A DNA stretch of 64,000 nucleotides from Prillingera fragicola (taxonomy: Eukaryota; Basidiomycota; Tremellomycetes; Trichosporonales; Trichosporonaceae): the NCBI GenBank assembly GCA_002335605.1, contig BEDY01000002.1, forward strand, positions 1,612,001-1,676,000, given 5' to 3'. A program made the translations under genes and the position numbers. Positions 45,289 to 54,703 of this stretch are shown one piece after another (position 1 is the first letter of the stretch; each line of letters opens with the position of its first letter). The notes beneath the pieces were generated by a model. It was not told the DNA's origin and searched no databases. It saw only the letters and a program-made list of their open reading frames with translations.

Positions 45289-46725
45289 CTACAGTATGCG
45301 TTTTCCTGAACTCCTGGTGGCGCCGGCCGGTGCGAATACAGGTGAAGCTGAACACGATCTAGTTTTGGCGCAGAGGCGGCTCTCTGCGGCGTGTATGTTG
45401 ATGCTTGCCGTTGTCCGCCACTCACCACTTTCGGACGCGAGCTTCTCACGGCGTCTTTCGTTTGGGAGTGTTGTTCGTTGGGGAGTTTAGTCATGTGTAC
45501 CGCGTGGTGTTGCGCGCCATGGCGTCGCCGCTTTCCTTGGTATCGGTCGTTGATGGGGAATCTGGGAATCAGTGTTGACCGCAAAGTGCTTCCTTTGGCC
45601 CTGTAGAGAGATGCCCACTCGGGCCCACTCGCGATGACGGCGTACGTCGAACGAGCTGTGGAGAGGTGGGTGGGCAAGCATAGGGCAGTATCAGCTCTCA
45701 GTTCCTTCGACATGCTTGAAAATGCCGCAGCATATGTGACCCAGCAGGCCAAAGCCCAAACACTGTCTGTGTAAGCAGACACTGTATGCGAAAGAAAGTG
45801 ACGAGTCCAGGAAGAGGCACAGGGCATGGAAGGAATGTAAAAAGGATGAAATGGCCGAGATCTCGGGCAACTGGCGCGAACAGGGGCGTCGACGCGGCAT
45901 GCTGCGGCCGCAAGCACCTGAACAGTCCGAGGTTGACTTGCATCCGTTTCCTTTTGCTCAGTGCACGAACGTGTGCGTTGGCTGTGCAATGTGCATGGTT
46001 AAATGGGGCGTAACCAACCCCGAGCTATCCGTTGGTGCATGCAAAGGTCTGCTGAGCAGGCCAGTCAAGATACAAACGCGACAATTTGAGGACAAATTAC
46101 TTTGAGAGAATGTAGCTGACGAGGTTGTGGTGCGCGGCAAAAGGCACATCCCATGCTGACGGTCGTAGGCCATGACTCACTATCTAGTCTTACAGTGCAA
46201 TTCTCTTCGGCCGCAGGACCCGTGGGACGACCACACTCACCGGCGCTCAAATCACAGTCGCTAGAGCTCGGCTCGGACCGCCGAGTAGCGATCCTCTTAA
46301 GGTTGCCAAGAGTCCACTAGAAGTGATGTCGGCCGGCTTAGTCGCTGCTTGAAGTGCCTGTCAGCGAAGAGCAACTGGGATGGCGGTGTGAAGCAGATTG
46401 ACTAGCTCAAAGCATAATCTCGGCTAGCGCTACAATGGCATGTTAGTACGTCTTGGCACTGTCATGCCCCTCGACGTCGAACTCAATTTACAGATCATGT
46501 ATGTGCTTTAAAGCGAGTGCTGCGGATCAACTGACCATCAATGATACTCACTGCTATCTCAGTGCCTTGCTTGGCAGCCAGTCTTTCTCATGGTTAGCTT
46601 GTTCTTGCTCCCCGAGGCCGTCACCCGCGGATACCAGCGTCGCCAGTGAACGGTGAAGCTGTATCCTGTGGCTTACTGGACTCTGCTCATGGTGAGCTGA
46701 TGTCGTGTCCCAAAGGCTTGAAAGG

Positions 46726-46731
46726 TATAAG
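46726..46731 (+). promoter_or_regulatory. TATA-like element
   Basis: TATAAG lies about 100 bases upstream of the ATG of the six-cysteine peptide gene, in an AAAGGTATAAGTACC context. The distance suits a TATA box with a short leader. Confidence 0.5.
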
Positions 46732-46831
46732 TACCCCCCGTTGCTGCCACCATCTCAGCACATCTGACCTCACCAACACTCGAAACGAACAAGTGAGCAA
46801 CGCCCACCGCAATCACTGACACCCCAGCACA

Positions 46832-47251
46832 ATGAAGCTCTCGCTCTACGTCCTAGCCGCCCTCGCAGCCGTAGCCACTGCCGCCCCTGCTCCAGCGGAG
46901 CAGGACATTGGCACCCTCATCTCCGAAGTAACCAAGGCCGACGCCGCACACGCCCTAACCCAGCCACCCAACCCCGCTGCGCTCGACGATGCCTCCCTCG
47001 ACCCGCTCGCCGCCATCGATGCCGCGTTCAACTACTTCCCCACCCGCGACGACACTACCCACACCCTGGTCGAGCGCGGATGGGACCTCAAGACCTGCCT
47101 TGCTGGGTGTGCGAGTGTGAGCAAGATGGAAAAGGTGTGCCGCCTCATCCCCCTGCCCCCTGTGCGTGCCGGCTGCTGGGGTATCTCGGTCGCCCTCAGC
47201 ACGCCTTGGGGCAAGACCATGTGCAAGAACTGGTGCCACGGGGTCTTCTAG
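46832..47251 (+). CDS. Secreted six-cysteine peptide precursor (139 aa)
   Basis: A single coding exon gives 139 aa. Residues 1-18 (MKLSLYVLAALAAVATAA) are a signal peptide. An Ala/Asp-rich acidic propeptide-like stretch runs to about residue 80, then a compact core carries Cys at 89, 93, 103, 115, 131 and 135. The spacing C-x3-C-x9-C-x11-C-x15-C-x3-C, with C-x3-C at both ends, suggests disulfide-linked helices. The core is net basic, unlike the propeptide, and begins at LVERGWDLKTC. The layout resembles fungal secreted effector or antimicrobial precursors, but I cannot assign a family or an activity. A probable 5'-UTR intron lies at 46793-46827 (GTGAGC...CTGAC...CAG), 4 bases before the ATG. 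Confidence 0.82.
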   Translation: MKLSLYVLAALAAVATAAPAPAEQDIGTLISEVTKADAAHALTQPPNPAALDDASLDPLAAIDAAFNYFPTRDDTTHTLVERGWDLKTCLAGCASVSKMEKVCRLIPLPPVRAGCWGISVALSTPWGKTMCKNWCHGVF

Positions 47252-48756
47252 ATGTTGTTAGTAAAGCCATCGTTGCATGCCAAGAAAGAAGTGACAAGTC
47301 TGGTCCCGAATGAATAAGCTGCCCGTCCTTTGGTTTATGTGTCCAGCAGTCTGACGTCGCAAAGTGATAGAGTTGAACTGTCGCACCGTGGTCGACAGAA
47401 TGAGTAACCTGCTCACAGCGGTTCAGTGCAAACACAGACAGACACCTTTGTACAGAGTGGCAGCAGCATTTCAGACAGACGGATGTCAGTGTTGGCAAGA
47501 AGCCGGCATCTCGCTTCGACAATGTCGGCATCGACGCGTCGACATCACCATCCGACATGCTCCTCAGGTTCGAAACCGCGACCCCGGCCTCGGCCGCGAG
47601 AGAGTGCGAGGGGAAACTGTGTCGTCTGCGTATGCGTAAATCGTACAGTCTGACCCGAGCCAGAGTTGTGCTCCCTTGCGTTGCTGCATATCGGATGAGA
47701 ACAGGACCTGCCCAGTTTGCGTGAAACTTGAGACACAGGGGGGGTTTACCGAGTGAGCCGGTATCGATTCCGAAGCGGTGGTACGTAGGCTGTTTGGATG
47801 CTGACGCGGTGTTTGTGGCATCTAGGAAAGAGGAAGGTACTGGTAGCGTAATTGAGGAGTGGACAACAGGGGAAGAAGCGGCAAGAAGCGGGGAATCTGT
47901 GCCCACTACTACTCGTACCACTCGACGACGTTGGCGGTCGGGGAAACTTGGCAAGCGGGTGGCCAGCAGCGGCGAATGCAATGGAATGCATGTATCCTGT
48001 CGACTACCTTCGGTATCAATTCAACGCCTTCTGGGAGACAGTAGAGAGAGAGTGTGACAGCGACAGCATCCAGACACAAAGGCCAAGGAAGACACAGCCC
48101 AATCATTAGAGCCACATCAACGTCCATGCGCACCCATTGACCTCGGCTTACGTCCAACACACTGCCCCGGCCAGCCACCCGTTCTTGCACAACACCAAAC
48201 AAACCAGCCAACTTGCACCCAAATAAGCAACACGCACGCACGCAAGCATTGCAAGGCCCACCATTCCCCATAGGCTGAATACATCCAGAGCGGAGGGGAG
48301 GCTCAAACACACCCAACGGGCGTGGCACCGGCGTTTGGACGCGGTATGAAATGGGATCCACTGTCCTGGAACCAAACACAGGTCCAGTTCCTCAGACACC
48401 GGCCACGATCACGTCTTCTCGACCAGTCTTTGCTCCTGTCTGATTCTAAGTGGTGACCCGGGTTAGCGGCATGAGCAGATAAGCAGCGTCCGTCCAGACC
48501 GAGTGTATAGTGGCACTGACACTCTCAATGCGCGGCTGCGCTCACGTCCGCCGCACATACACCTCCTGTCGTAAAGCATATGCATCATGAGCTGCACGAG
48601 CCCATCCCCATCAAGGGCAAAAATCCCAATCCAGACAACGCCCAGTAGTAGTTGACACTCTGGGCACAATATAAAAACACAGTATCGATCGCGCCGCCTG
48701 CGCGCGTCTGCCCTCCTGCTCGCAAAGTACGGGAGCTCTCTGCGCTGACGTCTCGC
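47252..48756. other. Intergenic, convergent 3' ends
   Basis: 1.5 kb separates the stop of the six-cysteine gene from the stop of the minus-strand surface-protein gene. A long minus-strand frame here (47196-47981) runs antisense through the secreted gene and is compositionally unlike protein. I see nothing else supportable. Confidence 0.45.
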
Positions 48757-50610
48757 TCACTGGTGGTGCTCGTCACTCAGGACCTGGCTCTGGCTCGATC
48801 CAGGCCTAGGAGGGCCAGGAGGAGGGAGCGAGTCAATGACCTTGGCGCTGGCCGTGCCGTTGTTGAGGTGGACGTACGAGCGCATCGACTTGGGCTCGGG
48901 CATGGCAGGCATGGGCTCGGGCGAGGGGGACGCGAGGTCGCGGGGGTTGCCGCCAATGCGGTCCTTGTCTTTGCGGGAGAGGAAGCGGCGCATTGTAGAT
49001 GCGGCCTTGGCGGAGGGTGGAGGCGGGGTTGCGCCCTCCGGAATATTGGGTGTGTTGACGGGCGAAGCGTTGACCTTGCCGCGAGCGGCATAGACGGCGA
49101 GCATCTGGTCGGGGCCGTAGGCGACGTTGGGGACCGAGTTGGGCGCGTGCTCCGAGTGCTCCATAGCTTCAACGTGGTCCTCCATGCGGGAGGTGTGCGC
49201 AACTGCTGTTTGGTTAGTTTCTGAGGTTGAGACTGGCTGCTGATTCTGGGACTTACGTGTGACCGATTCCATGTCACGGAGCTCATCCGCAGAGCCGCTC
49301 GTGTGCAGAGCGTTGGCGTGGTCCAGTGCGTTCGGGTGCAACGAGCGGTCAACCTGACCGGTGTGCGTACCAGACGCGGCGCGGTACAGGCCGTCGTCGA
49401 CGCCGCCTGGGCCGTCGGCCTGGGAGGGAGAAAGGGTGAGCTCGCGGTCGTCAATGGCAGAGCCAGCGGCGTACGACGCAGCGACGGCAGCGTCGTTGGC
49501 GAGTCCAGAAGAAATGTGCGGGCGGGCCTCGTGACCAAACGAAACTCGGGGGCGGGTGCCGTCGGCAAACGAGATGCGAGACTGGCGGATCTGGCCATCG
49601 GGCATGACAACAGACGAGCGAACAGGTCCCTCGTACTGGTCCTCTGATCCGGGGAACGCACGAGTGCCATAGACACCGGCACCGGCCATGTTGTCCATCA
49701 TGACCGATGACGTGGGCCTGTTTGAAGACATGCTTGGCCGTCCGTAGCCAGTGCTTGGCCGGCCGTAGCCCGTGCTTGGTCGTGCGCGCGAAGTGCTGTT
49801 GCGAGTGTAGCTCGAGCTTGGTCGTCCGTAGCTCGACGACATGCGCTCTCCCGGCAAAGCTCCCTTCTCCCAGTCCATGTTCGAGTGCTGGCTCAGTGCC
49901 TGCGACCAGCGCTTAAGCTTTTCCTTTTCCTTCATCCTGTAAAAGTAAAAGGCGACGGCACCGAGCAGACAAACAACAACAATGGGAATGACGACAGCCA
50001 CGGCAATAACAGCCTTGCTGGTCTTGTTGCCGGCCGTCTTTTCGACCGACTGGAACACGCCATCGGTGCTACCAGAGTTGATGGCCGACGACGTGACGAC
50101 GCCGTTCGAAGTGTAAACGGTGTAAGCGACCTGGTTCGGGTCGTACTCGACCTTGAACTGGGGTCCCTGGGGCCAGTTGGTGTCCCAGGCCATGCCACCG
50201 CTCTTGAGAATGTTGACGTACAGCGATCCCGACGCAGTATTGTTCCACCACATTGGGAGGAGGGTCGTGGTAAGGGAGCCAGTCGAAAAGGTAATGTCTG
50301 TGTACGCCTTGACCAGCGACGCAGTCGTGGTCGAGTAGACGTAAAGGTCAATCTTTTCAGAGTCGACCTTGCACTTGGTATCCCAAGTAAACGTCACGGC
50401 CTTGGTCGCATCGACGACAGAGGTCGCGTTTGGGTAGAGGTAGAGAGAGTCGCAGCCAAGCGCCGCTGATGCCGTTAGCTTGCCATGCGGGACGTCCCGG
50501 TGCTCTGCACTACAGCAGTTTTACTCACATTGACGCTCGACAAGCTCAATGAGCTCGCGCTTGTCGTGGGCGGCGGCGTGGCCCACACGGAAGTGGGGGA
50601 TGGCAGCCAT
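48757..50610 (-). CDS. Single-span surface protein with GRPS-repeat cytosolic tail
   Basis: Three minus-strand exons (50610-50529, 50465-49257, 49205-48757) give 579 aa. The N-terminal ~170 residues contain ALGCDSLYLYPNATSV, FTWDTKCKV, WWNNTASGSLYVNI and FKVEYDPNQVAYTVYT, a beta-rich ectodomain with several N-x-S/T sites and two cysteines. One span follows (AVIAVAVVIPIVVVCLLGAV, then FYFYRMKEKEKLKRW). The tail has MDWEKGALPGERMSS, then SSYGRPSS/STGYGRPS repeats and Ser/Pro-rich sequence. No N-terminal signal peptide is encoded; the first exon starts MAAIPHFRVGHAAAHDKREL. The second intron (49206-49256) is 51 nt, in frame and free of stops. The role is unknown; sensor or adhesion functions are possible. 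Confidence 0.8.
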
Positions 50611-51622
50611 GCTGGGCAGAGTGAATGGGACAACGTAGGTCCACTGGCGCTACAGGAAGCGATGGCGCAGTGTGCGAGCAGAGGAAATCGTCCTACGTGT
50701 CGGGCGGGGCGTGGCCAAAGTGGAAGCACAGAGGGGAATGCAAGAAGGTGGTGGTCGCTGTCGAGTATGTTGCAGTGTTGATAGAGTTGCAACGATGGAA
50801 CACTGGTGGCGTGGGGTGAAGAGGTGTTGGGTGTGCTAAGGGAAAGAATGGGGGCTTGCGGAAGGGAAAACGAAAGGTTTGCTGCCAGGTACTCTGGGTA
50901 CTCTGGTGTGCTTGGCAAAGGAGTGGCTAATGCTGATGAAGCGGTGGGAAGAGTAGAGTCTATGCGCAAGAGAGACTGGTGACCGAGAGATTGACAAAGG
51001 ACGAGGACGCGACTGAGCGTATCCAGGTCTGAAGAGTCGACGAGCAAAAGAGACAATGGGACAAGAGTGGTGGTGTGGTTGGGGGTTGTGGATCGTCTTA
51101 CCCATGCGCCTTGTTCCACACCACGCCCTGGTCCCTATGCACACGCTAGTCTGCCTCCTCACTGTGGCTCCCTCCCTCTGTACTCCCTCTGCTCCCTCTG
51201 TACTCCCTCTGCTCCCTCTGTACCTCTGCGCTCCCTCTGCATGTACACCTGCAGCTGTGCCATGCATGGTCCAGGGAGAGCACCACTCTGTTCATCGACA
51301 CCCGGGGACGGATCAATGCACCCAAACACGCGTACAGCAAGCAAGCCCACGACAGCCCGCGCCGGCACAGGAACAGAGGGACAAGTTTGTGTATGTTTAC
51401 CCTGAATTCAGGGGCTTACGCGCCCAGGAGTCTCAAAAATAATCCCAAAACGCAGCTGTGGGCCGCGGCATTATAGAATTGTAATGAACCCTTAATGAAT
51501 AACTCCGGATTAGAATCAATATGTGGCACATTACAACCTTATTTTATTATCATTTGTCGTCATTCCAATGATAATCATCTTCGGCTCTTGCCACCCAACT
51601 GTCCTCCTCCGTGTCAACAAAA
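50611..51622. promoter_or_regulatory. Divergent promoter region with a CT-rich minisatellite
   Basis: About 1 kb separates the start of the surface-protein gene from TRL1. It contains the CTCCCTCTG minisatellite (51172-51239) and an AT-rich stretch (about 51430-51560) just before TRL1. No coding frame is convincing. Confidence 0.5.
51172..51239. repeat. CTCCCTCTG(TA) minisatellite
   Basis: About six copies of a CTCCCTCTG core alternate with and without a TA spacer (9- and 11-base units). It sits in the divergent promoter between the surface-protein gene and TRL1 and is a pure pyrimidine tract apart from the G and A positions. Confidence 0.8.
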
Positions 51623-54356
51623 ATGCCCACAGGGGGCATTCGCTTTCCAGCAGGGGTCTCTGACCTCTTGGAAGCGCTCGCTGCTCTCAAGATCGCCAAC
51701 CCCAAGGCAACCCGTTCCTCTGTTCACGCATACCCTGCATCACTCTACGCACCCAATGACCCCAAGGCGCGCGACCACTCGATTACGAGCCACAAGATGA
51801 CGGAGCACTTGTACTTTCGCAAAGACAACGGATTCCCTACCCTTGCACGCGGACTATTCACCGAGAACGTAGAGAACTTCCAGGACGAGGTTCCCCCACC
51901 TGCACGCACCGGCGACGTTGTGCGCGAGCGTATCGTTGCTCGCGGCTATGACAAGTTCTTCAACACGGACGAAATGGCGTGGACAAGCGTGAGTCGACTT
52001 TCGGGCAAGCCCAGCTGATGGCCAGTGGGACGCCATTACCACGCATACCATTCCCCCTTACCACCTCACGCTCAAGTCCAACGGCTGTCTGATTGTTATT
52101 GCCGCGCTCGACTCGAAACACTTGGTGGTCGGATCAAAGCATTCCCTAGGCACCACTCTGGAGGATTCCGCCGACTCGATTTCCGCCAAGCTCGCCGAAA
52201 CCAAACTCGAGTCCAAGTCCAAGACTGAGGCAAAGGAGGAAAAGGAAGAGGCAAAGGCGGACGCAAAGGACGAGACAGAGTCAAAGGTGCATGCCGCTGT
52301 CGGACGGCAGTGGGTCGCGCGTACGCTCAAGAGGAGCGGGAAGACGTCCGAGGAGCTGGCCAGGCGGTTGTGGGAGGAGAATCTCACTGCTGTTCTCGAG
52401 CTGTGCGACGATTCGTTTGAGGAGCACGTCATTGCCACTCCCGAACATTGGACAGGTCTGCACCTGCACGGCCTCAACTATAACACGCCGCACTTTGCCA
52501 CAAAGACGCCCGAGGAGGTGACTGCCTTTGCCAAAGAGTTTGGGTTTATCCAGACCAAGCACGTCACGCTCAACTCTGTCCAGGAGGTCAAGACGTTTAC
52601 CGATGAGCTGGCCAAGAGTGGGTCGTGGGAGGGCGAGATGATTGAAGGCTTTGTGGTGAGGAGCACAGTCGCCGATGTCGACGGCCACGACGCGAGCAAA
52701 CCGCCATACCGCCCCGGCGCGCCATTCTTCTTCAAGATCAAGTTTGAAGAGCCCTACCTTCTCTACCGCCAATTCCGCGAGACGACCCGCCTTCTCCTGC
52801 CTCTAGTTGAGAAGCAACTCAAGCCGCAGGAGGAAGCCGACCTGTGGAAAAAGGTGCGCGCACGAACCCGCCGTCAAGAGGTCGGCGTGTACTCGGAGTG
52901 GTGCGGCCGCATGATGAAGTCGGAGCCTGCCTTGTTTGCAAACTATGACCGCGGTGTCGTGCGCGTCCGCGAGCGTTTCTTGGCCTGGATCGAGGCCGAC
53001 GGCAAGGCCGAGTGGGAGTCGGCCAAGGCGGGGCAGTGGAGGGCCAGCTCGGCGTTACAGGTCGAGCAGGACAAGGCGGCCAAGGACGCCGCAAGGGCCG
53101 GGTTGCCAAAAAAGTATGTCCTCGTTCCTGTTGCGGTGCCGGGTTGCGGCAAGACGACTGTGGGCGTTGCTCTCAACACGCTGTTCGGCTTTGGCCACAC
53201 CCAGAGCGACGATGTGCTTGCCAAAAGACCTGCGCCTACGTTCCGCCGCAACATTGCCGAGCTGTTGAAAAAGGTCGACGTGGTGTATGCCGACCGGAAC
53301 AATCACATAGACAAGCACTACACCGAGCTTGCTGGCCTGCAGGACGAAAAGGCCCTGGCCAAGCTGCTCGCTCCGTTTGACGTCCGGTTTATCGGCGTCG
53401 TGTGGGACATTGACGACCAGCCGTACCACCGCGTGTTACGTCTCTGCGCCGAGCGCGTCGTTGGCCGCGGTGACAACCACCAGACTCTCCGCCCGGACCC
53501 GACGGTCGACGCCGAGCACGAGGCCGTCGTCTCGTCCTTTCTCCACCACTTTACCACCCCGGAAGCCTCGATGTTTGACACGACCATCTCTGTCAGCATC
53601 GAGGACGACCAGCGCACCGCGCTGCACAAGGTCGTCGCGGGTGTTGTTGCCGCCATTCCCGGTCTCACCGCGCCGACAGAGGAGCAGATTGATGCCGCGC
53701 TAGCCGCTGCAAATGGATACAAGACCACTACCCCGTTCCACGCTCCCGCCCGCGTCGGCAAGCCGGCACGATACTTTGGTCTTGCGCCTGAACTCGATCT
53801 CGATGCGGCCCTCACCGATGCCCTGGCTGGCACCATGCCCGACGCCGACAAGGCGAGTGCTACAGCCTTTGCCGAGGCGATCCGACAGGAGCAGCGCGTC
53901 ACGGCCAAGCCACACATTACGCTCGCTCACGAGAAGAATGTCGCGGCCGAGGCGGAATCCGGCGTAGCCCCAGGACCGGGCACGCACGCGCACGCGTGGG
54001 ACGAGTGTAAAGCTCTCGCGCTTGCGGACATTACCCCGCTGTACGCATTCAGCGTGACGCGGCTGGTATGGGACGACCGGGCCATGGCCCTTGTCGTGTC
54101 GTGTATCCGCCCTTCCGCGCCGGACTCGCCGCGCATGGTACTCCCCGCTGAGGTGGAGAATAACCTGCACATTACAGTCGGGACGCGCGCCGAGGTGAGT
54201 CCCTTCGAGTCGCGCGGGGTCGTGCGTGTCGCGCGCGAGGCGGTGCTGGCGGGTAAGAGCAGTGGGGAGGCGGGTGAGGCTGTCGAGGGCGGCGGGGCTG
54301 TGCGGTGGGTCGACGTTGCGATGGAGGGGGTGGGGAGGGTTAGGGGTATGTACTAG
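51623..54356 (+). CDS. TRL1: tRNA ligase (ligase / kinase / cyclic phosphodiesterase)
   Basis: Two exons (51623-51988, 52026-54356) give 898 aa. The N-terminal adenylyltransferase domain has the catalytic motif LKSNG with Lys139. The polynucleotide kinase P-loop VPGCGKTT is at about 493-500. The C-terminal cyclic phosphodiesterase has two H-x-T motifs, HIT at 752-754 (KPHITLAHEKN) and HIT at 837-839 (NNLHITVGT). All three activities therefore look intact. In yeasts Trl1 joins tRNA halves after intron removal and also the Ire1-cut HAC1/HXL1-type mRNA in the unfolded protein response. A Lys/Glu-rich insertion (TKLESKSKTEAKEEKEEAKA) lies in the ligase domain at about 175-205. Length is close to the 827 aa of budding yeast plus this insert. 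Confidence 0.95.
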
Positions 54357-54703
54357 GGTTAGAGTGGTAGAGGCTCCATCATGTACAGCGCCATTCATCA
54401 TGTACAAACCATTGCATTGACCGGACATGGATTGTTGAAAAGGGAAAAGGAATGTGGCAGTAATAATTAATTCATTATTTTGCCGTCTCTTTCATGCTGG
54501 TAAGGGCTGGTGACGGCGCTGTCTCTGCGTGCTTGTCAAGATAGGCAGGCAAAGCCCACGACGATGTATAGATGCATCGGGATGCACAGGATTGTCCAGT
54601 CTCTTCTATATATCTCACAAACACTACATCTAACCAACCCCTCCCAACCCACTCCCTCTAACTTCTCCGGACTCCTTTCTTCTGAAACAAAAACCCTCTC
54701 CGG
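54357..54703. other. Convergent 3' spacer
   Basis: 347 bases between the stops of TRL1 and the 742-aa gene hold both 3' UTRs. An AT-rich patch (TAATAATTAATTCATTATTTT, about 54461-54481) is a plausible cleavage and polyadenylation zone. No gene is seen. Confidence 0.5.

Larger units (their letters stand above)
42482..46831. other. Gene-poor stretch of 4.3 kb
   Basis: This runs from the end of the Zn2Cys6 gene to the start of the secreted six-cysteine gene. Many short frames exist on both strands. Only the minus-strand one at 45007-45288 reads like protein, and no gene model could be closed around it. The last 110 bases hold a TATA-like element and a probable 5'-UTR intron of the next gene. 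No mobile element or RNA gene was recognised. Confidence 0.45.

Noticed and set aside
45147..45989. A 280-codon minus-strand ORF in the gene-poor stretch
   Set aside because: Composition is random-looking with many Ser, Arg and His, there are no motifs, and it overlaps other equally open frames.
54320..54370. TTAGGG-like hexamers that might suggest a telomeric repeat
   Set aside because: Only two separated copies occur, partly inside the TRL1 coding sequence, with genes continuing on both sides.
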